In this document: piece by piece, positions 45,568 through 53,931 of the stretch
Layout of the letters: every line of letters starts with the position of its first letter
How positions within the stretch are numbered: position 1 is the stretch's first letter
Assembly (NCBI GenBank): GCA_963718605.1
Contig: OY970363.1
Location: 4,030,001 to 4,094,000, forward strand
DNA length: 64,000 bases
Reading direction: 5' to 3'
Origin: JACCXE01 sp963718605
Lineage (GTDB): Bacteria > Actinomycetota > Acidimicrobiia > Acidimicrobiales > JACCXE01
Notes under the pieces: model-generated
Told to the model about the DNA's origin: nothing
The model's database searches: none
The model's input: only the letters and a program-made list of their open reading frames with translations
Program-made: the position numbers and the translations under genes

Positions 45568-47181
45568 GTGGAGTACCACCTGGCCGATCTCTTCGAATAC
45601 GCGGTCGACAATTTCGCCGATCGCGACTTCGTAATCTGCGACGGAAAGCGCCGCACGTATGGCCAAATGGAAGAGCGGGCCAACCGCCTCGCCCACCATT
45701 TGCAGGCCGCTGGCGTGAAGCCGGGCGACCACGTCGGCATCTACGCGCTCAACTCGGTCGAGTGGATCGAGATCATGTGGGCGGTCTTCAAGATCCGCGC
45801 CGTGTGGGTCAACATCAACTTCCGCTACGTCGAGGAAGAGTTGAAGTACCTCTTCACGAACGCCGATCTCGTCGCGCTGGTGCACCAGAAGAAGTACTCG
45901 CCGCGTGTCGAAGGCGTGCTCCCCCACCTGCCCGACCTCAAGCACATCGTCACGATCGACGACGGTTCCGAAGTCGCCGCGCCGAAGGGCGCGATCGATT
46001 ACGAGGATGCGCTCGCCGGCGGATCACCCGAGCGCGACTTCGGCCCGCGCTCCCCCGACGACCACTACATCCTCTACACCGGCGGCACCACGGGCATGCC
46101 CAAGGGTGTGGTGTGGCGCCAGGAAGACGTGTTCTTCGCCCTCGGCGGCGGCCTCGACGTCGTGTCCGGTGATCGCGTGACGTCGCCCAAGGGCATGGTG
46201 GAACGGGGCCTGCGCAACGGGCCGGTGAAGATGCTGCCGATTGCGCCGCTCATGCACGGCGCGACGCAGTGGGGCGTCATGCAGGGCGGCTTCGTCGGCA
46301 ACACGATCGTGCTGATCCCCGAGTTCGACCCGGCCGAGGTGTGGCGCCTCGTGGGCGAAGAGCAGGTCAACGCCGTGATGATCACTGGCGACGCGATGGG
46401 CCGTCCGCTGGTCGAAGAGCTCGACAACCCGACGGCGAACTACGACCTGTCCTCGTTGATCGCGCTGTCGTCCACGGCGGCGGTGTTCTCACCGTCGGTG
46501 AAGGACGAGTTCTTCAAGCGCCTGCCGAACCTGATCATGACCGACGCCGTCGGCTCGTCCGAGGGCGGTGCGAACGGCCTCACGTACGTGTCGAAGGACA
46601 ACACCGCGATGAAGGGCGGGCCGACCGTCAACCCCAACGTCGACACCGCGGTGTTCGACGACGACGGCAACCGTGTGCAACCGGGCAGCGGCGTGGTCGG
46701 CAAGATCGCCCGCAGCGGCCACGTGCCGATCGGTTACTACAAAGACCCCGAGAAGACGGCGGCCACGTTCATTCAACTCGAAGGGCGGCGCTGGTCGGTG
46801 CCCGGTGACTTCGCGACCGTTGAGGCCGACGGGACGATCACGCTGCTCGGCCGCGGTTCGGTGTCGATCAACTCGGGCGGCGAGAAGATCTATCCCGAAG
46901 AGGTTGAGGCCGCGGTGAAGTCACACCCCGACGTGTGGGACGCCGTGGTCGTCGGTGTGCCCGACGAACGCTGGGGCCAACGCGTCGCCGCCGTGATTCA
47001 GGCCCGCGAGGGCGTCGCCCCCGATCTCGAGTCAATCCAAGAGCATTGCCGCACGTCGATCGCCCGCTACAAGGTGCCGCGTGAACTGCACGTGGTGCCC
47101 GAGATGGTGCGCTCGCCAAGCGGCAAGCCCGACTACCGCTGGGCACTCGACATCGCTACATCTGCCACGTCTACTTCCTAG
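45568..47181 (+). CDS. fadD19: Steroid acid-CoA ligase, FadD19-like
   Basis: A 537-residue AMP-forming ligase, GTG start. P-loop YTGGTTGMPKGVVWR, INSGGEKIYPEEVE region and catalytic-lysine tail SPSGKPDYRWAL are intact. ANRLAHHL, VNINFRYVEEELKYLF and GSVSINSGGEKIYPEEVEA are close to FadD17/FadD19, the ligases that activate 26-carboxylated sterols. FadD3, the ring-C/D acid ligase, is the alternative because of the neighbouring IpdF- and FadE30-like genes. A KstR-type box ends 8 nt before the start, which favours the side-chain enzyme. Confidence 0.82.
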   Translation: MEYHLADLFEYAVDNFADRDFVICDGKRRTYGQMEERANRLAHHLQAAGVKPGDHVGIYALNSVEWIEIMWAVFKIRAVWVNINFRYVEEELKYLFTNADLVALVHQKKYSPRVEGVLPHLPDLKHIVTIDDGSEVAAPKGAIDYEDALAGGSPERDFGPRSPDDHYILYTGGTTGMPKGVVWRQEDVFFALGGGLDVVSGDRVTSPKGMVERGLRNGPVKMLPIAPLMHGATQWGVMQGGFVGNTIVLIPEFDPAEVWRLVGEEQVNAVMITGDAMGRPLVEELDNPTANYDLSSLIALSSTAAVFSPSVKDEFFKRLPNLIMTDAVGSSEGGANGLTYVSKDNTAMKGGPTVNPNVDTAVFDDDGNRVQPGSGVVGKIARSGHVPIGYYKDPEKTAATFIQLEGRRWSVPGDFATVEADGTITLLGRGSVSINSGGEKIYPEEVEAAVKSHPDVWDAVVVGVPDERWGQRVAAVIQAREGVAPDLESIQEHCRTSIARYKVPRELHVVPEMVRSPSGKPDYRWALDIATSATSTS

Positions 47182-47193
47182 GAGACAATCGAA

Positions 47194-48303
47194 GTGCATA
47201 CCGATCTCTGCGACATGTTTGGCATCGACCTGCCGATCTTTGCGTTCAGCCATTGCCGCGACGTCGTCGCCGCCGTCACGAAGGCCGGCGGCCTCGGCGT
47301 GCTCGGCGCTCTCGCGTTCAGCAACGACCAGTTGGAAATGGAACTCAACTGGCTCGACAACGAGTTGAAGGGCAAGCCGTACGGCGTCGACGTCGTGATG
47401 CCGGCGTCGTATGAGGGCGCGGGCAACCTCGACCCCGAGCACATGGAAGAACAGCTCGCGGCGATGATTCCGCAGCGCAACACCGACTGGATCAACAAGG
47501 TGCTCGAAGAGCACCACGTGCCGCCGATGCCGGCCGACGAAGAAGTGCACGGGTTGCTCGGCTGGACGCACGAGGGCGCCCGTCCGCAGGTCGACATCGC
47601 GCTGTCGCACGACATCAAGCTGCTCGTGAACGCGCTCGGCCCGCCTCCCAAGGACATCGTTGACCTCGCCCACGAACACGGCGTGAAGGTCGCCGCGCTG
47701 ATCGGCTCGGTTCAGCAGGCGCAGCGCCAGGTAAATCAGGGCGTCGACATCATCGTGGCGCAGGGTCACGAGGCCGGCGGCCACACCGGCGAGATCGCGT
47801 CCATGGTGCTGCTGCCCGAAGTTGTCGACGCCGTCGCGCCCGTCCCCGTGCTTGGTGCCGGCGGCATCGGCCGCGGTCGTCAAATCGCGGCCGCGATGGC
47901 GCTCGGCGCGCAAGGCGTGTGGACCGGTTCGGTCTGGCTCACGACCGCCGAGAGCGACATGCAGCCGATGGTCGTCGAGAAGCTCCTCGCCGCGTCGTCG
48001 CGCGACACGGTGCGGTCGCGCTGCATGACTGGAAAGCCGGCGCGTCAGTTGCGGACCGGCTGGACCGACGCGTGGGAAGCCGAAGACGCGCCGCCGTTCC
48101 TGCCGATGCCGCTGCAGTACCTGTCCACCGCTGAAGCGCAGCGCCGCATCGGCCGCTCAGGCAACCGCGAGCTCACCGGCATCCCCGTCGGCCAGATCGT
48201 CGGTTCGATGAACGCGGTGCGTCCCGTGAAGGACGTCATCTTCGACATGGTCGAAGAGTTCATCGAAGCCGGCGAACGCGTCACCAAACTCACCCAGGAG
48301 TAA
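47194..48303 (+). CDS. Nitronate monooxygenase/NMO-family FMN oxidoreductase
   Basis: A 369-residue FMN barrel protein, GTG start 12 nt after the ligase stop with AGGAGA upstream. FGIDLPIFAFSHCRDVVAAVTKAGGLG at the N-terminus (core: DLPIFAFSHCRD), IVAQGHEAGGHTGEIASM for catalysis/FMN and VLGAGGIGRGRQIAAAM for the phosphate are present. It is a second NMO-family protein besides IpdC and lacks IpdC's N-terminal pattern. A role in reducing or oxidising a steroid enoyl-CoA is likely from context only. It ends at palindromic repeat copy 2. Confidence 0.8.
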   Translation: MHTDLCDMFGIDLPIFAFSHCRDVVAAVTKAGGLGVLGALAFSNDQLEMELNWLDNELKGKPYGVDVVMPASYEGAGNLDPEHMEEQLAAMIPQRNTDWINKVLEEHHVPPMPADEEVHGLLGWTHEGARPQVDIALSHDIKLLVNALGPPPKDIVDLAHEHGVKVAALIGSVQQAQRQVNQGVDIIVAQGHEAGGHTGEIASMVLLPEVVDAVAPVPVLGAGGIGRGRQIAAAMALGAQGVWTGSVWLTTAESDMQPMVVEKLLAASSRDTVRSRCMTGKPARQLRTGWTDAWEAEDAPPFLPMPLQYLSTAEAQRRIGRSGNRELTGIPVGQIVGSMNAVRPVKDVIFDMVEEFIEAGERVTKLTQE

Positions 48304-48316
48304 CGGGCCTCCTCCA

Positions 48317-48364
48317 TTCTTGTAACCCTCAGTAGCCAAAAAAGCCCGCTGAGCGATACAAGAA
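48317..48364. repeat. Dispersed palindromic repeat, copy 2 (probable bidirectional terminator)
   Basis: Outer arms TTCTTGTA (48317-48324) and TACAAGAA (48357-48364), inner CTCAG and CTGAG, with AAAAAA in the loop. It matches the reverse complement of the repeat at 31545-31592. It again lies between the ends of two convergent genes. Confidence 0.7.
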
Positions 48365-48371
48365 CGACGGT

Positions 48372-49532
48372 TTAGAGGCGCTGGATGATAGTGCCCGTCG
48401 CCAAGGCGCCGCCGCAGCACATGCTGATCAGCGCGAATTCTTTGTCGGTGCGCTCGAGTTCGTGCAGCGCCGTGGTGATCAGGCGGGAGCCGGTGGAACC
48501 GACGGGGTGACCCAGTGCGATGGCGCCGCCGTTCACGTTGACCTTGTCCCAGTCGGGGTTGTGCACCTTGCCCCACGACAACACGACCGACGCGAAGGCC
48601 TCGTTCACTTCGAACAGGTCGATGTCGTCCATCGTCATACCGGCCTTCGAGAGCACCTTTGCGGTCGCTTCACCGGGGCCGTCGAGGTGGTAGTAGGGGT
48701 CCGAGCCGACGAGGGTCTGCGCCACGATTTTTGCTCGGGGGCGCAGCCCGTGTTCCTTCGCCTTCTCTTCGGTCATCCAAAGCACCGCGGCGGCGCCGTC
48801 GGAGATCTGCGAGCTGTTACCGGCGGTGTGCATGCCTTCGGGCATGACGGGCTTCAACTTGGCCAGGCCCTCAGCGGTCGTCTCACGCGGGCCCTGGTCC
48901 TTGTTCACGACAATGCGCTCGCCGGTCGGCCCGTCCGGGCCCATCACCGGCGCTTCCATCGGCGCGATCTCGCGGTCGAAGCGACCTTCGGCCACCGCAC
49001 GGGCCGCGCTCTGCTGTGACTTCAGCGCGAGCCAGTCGACGTCTGCACGCGTAATGCCGCGCTTCTCGGCGATGCGCTCCGCGGCGAGGAACTGGTCGGG
49101 CATGTCCCACGGGAAGTTCTCGGGCTTCGAACTGCCCGGCCCGTTCATCACGTTCATGCCCAGGCCGACGCGGCTCATCGCCTCGACGCCGCACGCGATC
49201 GCGATGTCGGCCGCGCCCGTCGCGATCAGGCCTTGCACAAAGTTGTTCGCTTGCTGGGCCGAGCCGCACTGGCAGTCGATCGTGGTCGCGGCCGGCTCGT
49301 AGGACAGGCCGAGGCTCAGCCACGCGTTGCGGGTGACGTTGCTCGCCTGCTCGCCCGCTTGGGTGACGCACCCGCCAACCAGCTGGTCGACCGCACCCGG
49401 CTCGATCCCGGCGCGCTTCACCAACTCGATCTGCGCGACGGCGAGAATCTCGGCCGCGTGCATGCCCGAGAGATAGCCGTTGCGCTTCCCAATGGGCGTG
49501 CGGACGGCTTCGACGATGACGGGCTGCGGCAT
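48372..49532 (-). CDS. fadA5: Steroid 3-ketoacyl-CoA thiolase, FadA5-like
   Basis: A 386-residue thiolase with nucleophile Cys89 in TTIDCQCGSAQQANNF, His in NVNGGAIALGHPVGSTGSR and second Cys in ISMCCGGALATG. PVIVEAVRTPIGKRNGYLSG and SDPYYHLDGPGEATAKVL closely resemble FadA5, which releases acetyl- or propionyl-CoA from the sterol side chain. It is read from a promoter region carrying a KstR-type box (49577) downstream of the ferredoxin gene on the same strand. Naming is by recalled similarity. Confidence 0.83.
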   Translation of the reverse strand: MPQPVIVEAVRTPIGKRNGYLSGMHAAEILAVAQIELVKRAGIEPGAVDQLVGGCVTQAGEQASNVTRNAWLSLGLSYEPAATTIDCQCGSAQQANNFVQGLIATGAADIAIACGVEAMSRVGLGMNVMNGPGSSKPENFPWDMPDQFLAAERIAEKRGITRADVDWLALKSQQSAARAVAEGRFDREIAPMEAPVMGPDGPTGERIVVNKDQGPRETTAEGLAKLKPVMPEGMHTAGNSSQISDGAAAVLWMTEEKAKEHGLRPRAKIVAQTLVGSDPYYHLDGPGEATAKVLSKAGMTMDDIDLFEVNEAFASVVLSWGKVHNPDWDKVNVNGGAIALGHPVGSTGSRLITTALHELERTDKEFALISMCCGGALATGTIIQRL

Positions 49533-49576
49533 GAGAACTCCTCTAACGACGGCTGCGCTTCAGCAGCGGCCAATAC

Positions 49577-49590
49577 TAGAACCTGTTTCA
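49577..49590. promoter_or_regulatory. KstR-type operator TAGAACCTGTTTCA
   Basis: Fits TnnAACnnGTTnnA. It lies between the ferredoxin stop, which it overlaps by 3 nt, and the FadA5-like thiolase start (49532), so it most likely controls the thiolase. Confidence 0.6.
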
Positions 49591-49779
49591 GTCCTCGATT
49601 GAGATCGCTTGCTTGGGACAGACCTGCATCGCCTTGATCGCCTTTTCGCGCAGCTCTTCGGGCGGGTTTTCTTGCAGGACGTACAAGAAGTCGTCCTCAC
49701 GCACTTCGAAGATCTCCGGCGCCTCTGCCATGCACAAGGCGTTGCTTTCACACAGGTCGAAATCGACAACTACTCGCAT
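49588..49779 (-). CDS. P450-type [3Fe-4S] ferredoxin, FdxD-like
   Basis: A 63-residue ferredoxin from ATG 49779. FDLCESNALCMAEAPEIFEV and QVCPKQAIS give the three cysteines of a 3Fe-4S cluster (C-x5-C ... CP). This is the size and pattern of ferredoxins that feed actinobacterial P450s, and three P450 genes are in the window. Mycobacterial FdxD, from the sterol gene region, looks very similar. A longer in-frame extension to 49866 has no family support. Confidence 0.85.
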   Translation of the reverse strand: MRVVVDFDLCESNALCMAEAPEIFEVREDDFLYVLQENPPEELREKAIKAMQVCPKQAISIED

Positions 49780-49792
49780 CCCCCGAGCGTAA

Positions 49793-50542
49793 CTAGAGAC
49801 CGGTGAAGGAGCCGCCATCGCAGGCAATGGTCTGGCCCGTGACAAAACCCGACGCCTCGGAGGCAAGGAACGCGACGACCGCGCCGATGTCGGTTTCGGG
49901 GTCGCCGAGACGGCCGAGCGGCGTGCGGCCTTCGAGCCGAGGTTGCAACGCCGGGTTGGTCTTAAAGGCGCGCTCGAGTGCAGGCGTGACCGCGACGGGC
50001 GCGATGCAGTTGACGGTGATGCCGTACTCGCCCCACTCGCGCGCCAGGCTCTTGGCGAAGGCGCGCTGTGCGCCCTTCACCGCGGCGTACAGCGGCAGGT
50101 TGGCGCTGCCCTCGACGCCGGCGGCCGAACTCACGAGGACGTACCGGCCGCGCGTACTCGCCCGCAGCGCCTCGGACGCGGCCTGCGCGCAATAGATCGA
50201 CGCCCACATCGCGGAACGCGACGCCCGGTCCCAGTCGTCGAGCGTCGCCTCCTCGAGTTGATAGGGCGAGTTCCGTCCGCTGAACGCGTTGTGCACCATC
50301 ACGTCGAGCCCGCCGAACTCGTCGAGCGCGACGGCGACGGCGGCGTCGAGCGCGGCGCGCGACGTCACGTCGGTCGGCACGCAGATGGCGCGCCCGCCCC
50401 GGTCACGGATCTCTTGCGCGACGGGCTCGCCGTTCTCGGCGCGGCGTGCGGCAACGACGACGTCGAAGCCGGCGTCGGCGAGGGCGAGCGCGATGCCGCG
50501 CCCCACGCCTTGCCCCGCGCCCGTCACCACCGCGGCCGTCAC
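49793..50542 (-). CDS. Short-chain dehydrogenase/reductase
   Basis: A 249-residue SDR from GTG 50542, overlapping the degenerate SDR stop by GTGA. VTGAGQGVGRGIALALA is the nucleotide loop, MVHNAFSG replaces NNAG, and SSAAGVEGSANLPLYAAVKG contains the catalytic Ser, Tyr and Lys. Substrate unknown. The sterol neighbours suggest a hydroxysteroid or hydroxyacyl-CoA. The ferredoxin gene follows 13 nt downstream. Confidence 0.84.
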   Translation of the reverse strand: MTAAVVTGAGQGVGRGIALALADAGFDVVVAARRAENGEPVAQEIRDRGGRAICVPTDVTSRAALDAAVAVALDEFGGLDVMVHNAFSGRNSPYQLEEATLDDWDRASRSAMWASIYCAQAASEALRASTRGRYVLVSSAAGVEGSANLPLYAAVKGAQRAFAKSLAREWGEYGITVNCIAPVAVTPALERAFKTNPALQPRLEGRTPLGRLGDPETDIGAVVAFLASEASGFVTGQTIACDGGSFTGL

Positions 50543-51084
50543 AGCGCCAACTCGCTTCCGCCGTCGAGGGCCAAGGTGGCCCCGGTGAGGTAATGCGACG
50601 CCGCACTTGCGAGGAACACCACCGTTGGCGCGATTGACTCGGGATGCGGTTCGAGCGACGTCGCCAGACAGTTGACGGTGACGCCGTGGGGCCGCCACTG
50701 CCGCGCCGCGGAAATGGCCATCAACCGCTTGGCCTCGATGGCCGCGCAGGTTGCCGACAACCGGGCGCGGCCGACCGATGCGACGGACGGGGTGAACACG
50801 ATCACCCGCGACGCACCGCCGGCGCGCGCCGCCTGCATCAGCGCCAGCGCCTCGCGCACCGGCTTGTCCCACGCGAGGTCGATCGCGTCGTCGTCGAACG
50901 CCTCGACCGGTCGGTCGATCTCGGCGATGTCCGCGATCACGAGCACGTCGACGCGATCAAGCGAGTCGGTGAGCGTGGCGCCCGCCGCCACGAGCGCGTC
51001 GGCGACGCCGCGACCCAACCGCTGGTCGGTGCCGGTCACATACGCCACACGTCCGTCGAGCACGCCGTAGTTTGGCCCGTTCAT
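50539..51084 (-). CDS. Shortened SDR-like protein lacking the catalytic Tyr-Lys pair
   Basis: A 181-residue SDR relative from ATG 51084, about 70 residues shorter than normal. It keeps the nucleotide loop VAYVTGTDQRLGRGVADAL and the C-terminal HYLTGATLALDGGSEL. The segment where YxxxK should lie reads RLSATCAAIEAKRLM, with no tyrosine, so it is unlikely to be a working dehydrogenase. It could be a partner or regulatory subunit of the SDR that overlaps it downstream. Its start codon overlaps that of the divergent SDR at 51083. Confidence 0.72.
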   Translation of the reverse strand: MNGPNYGVLDGRVAYVTGTDQRLGRGVADALVAAGATLTDSLDRVDVLVIADIAEIDRPVEAFDDDAIDLAWDKPVREALALMQAARAGGASRVIVFTPSVASVGRARLSATCAAIEAKRLMAISAARQWRPHGVTVNCLATSLEPHPESIAPTVVFLASAASHYLTGATLALDGGSELAL

Positions 51085-51841
51085 GAGACACATCGCGGTT
51101 ACGGGAGCAGCGTCGGGCCTCGGTGCGGCCCTGCGGCAGCGACTCGAGGCGAGCGGGGACCGCGTTATCGGCGTGGACCTGGCCGGCAGTGACGTCGATG
51201 CCGACCTATCGACTGCCGACGGGCGCGGCGCCGCCGTCGCCGCGATCACGGACGCCGCGAGTGGGGGGCTCGACGGCCTCGTGATGGCGGCGGGCCTCGG
51301 ACCGCCGAGCGACCCGGTGACGATGGCGTCGGTGAACTACTTCGGCGCAGTCGAGTTGCTGGACGCCCTCGCGCCGTTGCTCGCCGCGAACGGCGGCGCC
51401 GTGGTCGCGATCAGTTCCAATTCGATCGCGCTGGTGCCCGAGCACGCGGCCTTCGTTGGCGCGTGCCTCGCCGGCGACGAGGCGGACGCACGCGCCCAGG
51501 CCGAGCACCTCGACTCCGCGACGGTCTACGGCAACACGAAACGCGCGCTCGCCACCGCGATTCGTCGGCGCGCCGGTGATCTCGGCGCCCGCGGGGTGCG
51601 CGCCAACGCGGTCGCTCCCGGCCCCTTCGCGTCGCCGCTGCTGCAGCGCACGCTCGATGACCCCATGCTCGGCGGCACCGTCGACCTGTTGCCCCAACCG
51701 CGTCCCGGACGGGCCACCGCCGACGAAGTGGCCGCGACCATCGCGTTCTTGTTGTCGCCCGACGCGGTGAACGTCCACGGCGCCGTGCTGTTCGTCGACG
51801 GCGGGATGGATGCCGCCGTCAGCCCGAACCGGGTGCCGTAG
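51083..51841 (+). CDS. 3-alpha-hydroxysteroid dehydrogenase/carbonyl reductase-like SDR
   Basis: A 252-residue SDR. HIAVTGAASGLGAALRQRLE binds NAD(P); DLAGSDVDADLSTADGR then VNYFGAVELLDALAPLL, and VYGNTKRAL with Tyr and Lys. The short form with DADLSTADGR and SVNYFGA strongly resembles Comamonas-type 3-alpha-HSD/carbonyl reductase, which interconverts 3-hydroxy and 3-keto steroids. The ATG shares CATG with the opposite gene's start, so its transcript is probably leaderless. The cyclase-family gene follows after 2 nt. Confidence 0.83.
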   Translation: MRHIAVTGAASGLGAALRQRLEASGDRVIGVDLAGSDVDADLSTADGRGAAVAAITDAASGGLDGLVMAAGLGPPSDPVTMASVNYFGAVELLDALAPLLAANGGAVVAISSNSIALVPEHAAFVGACLAGDEADARAQAEHLDSATVYGNTKRALATAIRRRAGDLGARGVRANAVAPGPFASPLLQRTLDDPMLGGTVDLLPQPRPGRATADEVAATIAFLLSPDAVNVHGAVLFVDGGMDAAVSPNRVP

Positions 51842-51843
51842 CG

Positions 51844-52770
51844 GTGCCGGTACCCGATTCGTTCCGCGCCCTCGCGGCCGAGGTCAACAACTGGGACCGC
51901 TGGGGCCGCGACGACGAGATCGGCACGCTCAACCTCATCACGCCCGAAACGATCCGCCGCGGCGCGGCCTGCGTGAAAACCGGCAAGGCGTTCCCGCTCG
52001 GCATCCCGCTGTCGGAGGACGGGCCGCAGCTTGGATTCGTGAAGGGCCGCGTGAACCCAACGCGCACGATGATCATGATCAACGAGCCGGCCTTCGGCGA
52101 CCCGACGATGTTCGCGTCGAGTGACGACGTGGTCACGATGGGTTTGCAGGCGGCCACGCACTGGGACTCGCTGGCGCACGCGACCTACGACGGCCGTCTG
52201 TACAACGGCGTGCACCCGTCCACCATCACCGAGGCGGGTGCAGCCAAGAACGGCATCGACAAGATCAAGGCTCTCGTGAGCCGCGGCGTGTTGCTCGACG
52301 TCGCGCGCGCGAAGGACGTCGAGCGCCTCGAGCCCGGTTACTCGATCACCGGCGATGACCTCGACGCCGCCGAAGCGCTCACCAACACAACGGTGACCAG
52401 CGGCGACATCGTGCTGGTGCGCACCGGTCAGATGCAGTTGCTGCGCGCCGGCGACAAGCTCGCGTACGCGCACCCGAGCCCGGGCCCGTCGATTCACAGC
52501 GTGCGCTGGTTCCGCGAACGCGACGTGGCCGCGGTGGCGACCGACACGTTTGTGTTCGAGGCCTTCCCGGGCGACAACCCCGACTTCTTGCTGCCCGTCC
52601 ACCTGCTGCACCTGGTCGAGATGGGCCTCACGCAGGGCCAGAACTTCGACCTCGAGGCACTCGGCCAGGACTGCGCCACCGACGGCGTGTACGAGTTTCT
52701 GCTCGAGGCCACGCCGCAGCCCTTTGTCGGCGGACTCGGGTCACCCGTCAACCCGGTTGCGCTGAAATAG
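51844..52770 (+). CDS. Cyclase-family protein (kynurenine formamidase-like metal hydrolase fold)
   Basis: A 308-residue protein with the cyclase/KynB fold. The metal site of the family, usually HxGTHxDxPxH, appears as AATHWDSLAHATYD, so the first histidine is not in its usual place. GVLLDVARAKDVERL and GDIVLVRTGQM are further family segments. Actinobacterial members near steroid genes are uncharacterised; a hydrolase or lactonase on ring-opened acids is a plausible idea. GTG start 2 nt after the SDR stop. Confidence 0.8.
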   Translation: MPVPDSFRALAAEVNNWDRWGRDDEIGTLNLITPETIRRGAACVKTGKAFPLGIPLSEDGPQLGFVKGRVNPTRTMIMINEPAFGDPTMFASSDDVVTMGLQAATHWDSLAHATYDGRLYNGVHPSTITEAGAAKNGIDKIKALVSRGVLLDVARAKDVERLEPGYSITGDDLDAAEALTNTTVTSGDIVLVRTGQMQLLRAGDKLAYAHPSPGPSIHSVRWFRERDVAAVATDTFVFEAFPGDNPDFLLPVHLLHLVEMGLTQGQNFDLEALGQDCATDGVYEFLLEATPQPFVGGLGSPVNPVALK

Positions 52771-52781
52771 AACCTGTTACA
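52768..52781. promoter_or_regulatory. KstR-type operator TAGAACCTGTTACA
   Basis: Fits TnnAACnnGTTnnA. It begins within the cyclase stop codon and ends 8 nt before the LLM oxidoreductase ATG, so it probably controls that gene and lies at or just past its transcription start. Confidence 0.6.
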
Positions 52782-52789
52782 GTTTTGGG

Positions 52790-53917
52790 ATGGAATTCGG
52801 GATCTTCAACAGCCTGTATTTGCCGCCCCAACTGAAGGACGCTGACCCGGTCAACGCCGAACACAACCGGCTGATGGACGAGGTCGAGTGGGTCAAGGCG
52901 GCGGACCGGTCGGGCTTCAAGTACACGTGGGCGACCGAGCATCACTTCCTCACCGAGTACTCGCACCTGTCCTCCAACGAGGCGTTCCTCGCCTACGTCG
53001 CCGGCGTCACGAACCGCATCCACATCGGCTCGGGCATCTTCAACATCACCCCGCCTGTCTCTCCGCCCGCCCGCGTGGCCGAGAAGGTCGCGATGCTTGA
53101 CCACCTCAGCGAGGGTCGCTTCGAGTTCGGCATGGGCCGCGGCTCGAGCTCGACTGAGCAAAAGGGTTTCGGCATCGACGACCCGGAACTGACCCGCGAG
53201 ATGTTCGACGAGGTCATCCCCGAGTTCAAGAAGATGTGGCGCGACGAGATGTACTCGTTCGACGGCAAGTTCTTCTCGATCCCCGAGCGCAACATCCTGC
53301 CCAAGCCCTACACGCTCCCCCATCCGCCGATGTGGGTTGCGGCGGGCAGCCCGTCCACCTTTGAGAAGGCGGCGCAGATGGGCCTCGGTGTTCTCTGCTT
53401 CACCACCGGTTCGCCGAAGACGCTCGCCCCGCTCATCGAGACCTACAAGCGCGAGATCAAGAACGCGGAGCCGGTCGGCGATTACGTGAACAACAACGTG
53501 ATGGTGACTTCGCAAATGTTGTGTCTCGAGGACGGGCAGAAGGCGCGCGACATCGCGTGCAACATGACGTCGGGCTACCACACGAGCCTCGTGTTCAAGT
53601 ACCTCGACACGTTCCCCCGCCCGCCGGGCGTGCCCGTGTGGCCCGAGCTCATCCCGGACTCGACACCCGAGCAACTCGAGGAACAGATCAAGCGCGGCCT
53701 CACCACCATCGGCACCCCCGACGAGTGCGCGAAGTGCGTGCAGAACTACGCCGACATCGGCGCCGACCAGATCACGTTCGGCATGCTCTCGAGCACGATG
53801 CCGGTAGAGATCGCCGTCGAAGCGGTGGAGACGTTCGGCAAGTACGTCATCCCGCAGTTCGACAAGGACCCGATGCACTCCACCCAGCGCCAGCGCGAAG
53901 AGCAACTCGGCCGCTAA
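52790..53917 (+). CDS. LLM-class flavin-dependent oxidoreductase
   Basis: A 375-residue luciferase-like TIM barrel. EFGIFNSLYLPPQLKD at the start, YTWATEHHFLTEYSHLSSNE for the active-site region and LSEGRFEFGMGRGSS for the cofactor-phosphate site are typical. Such enzymes use FMN or F420; the sequence does not settle which. Mycobacterial sterol regulons include LLM enzymes of unknown step. A KstR-type box directly upstream ties it to sterol metabolism. The RibD-like gene follows after 14 nt. Confidence 0.85.
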   Translation: MEFGIFNSLYLPPQLKDADPVNAEHNRLMDEVEWVKAADRSGFKYTWATEHHFLTEYSHLSSNEAFLAYVAGVTNRIHIGSGIFNITPPVSPPARVAEKVAMLDHLSEGRFEFGMGRGSSSTEQKGFGIDDPELTREMFDEVIPEFKKMWRDEMYSFDGKFFSIPERNILPKPYTLPHPPMWVAAGSPSTFEKAAQMGLGVLCFTTGSPKTLAPLIETYKREIKNAEPVGDYVNNNVMVTSQMLCLEDGQKARDIACNMTSGYHTSLVFKYLDTFPRPPGVPVWPELIPDSTPEQLEEQIKRGLTTIGTPDECAKCVQNYADIGADQITFGMLSSTMPVEIAVEAVETFGKYVIPQFDKDPMHSTQRQREEQLGR

Positions 53918-53931
53918 GCCAGCTGTAGCGC

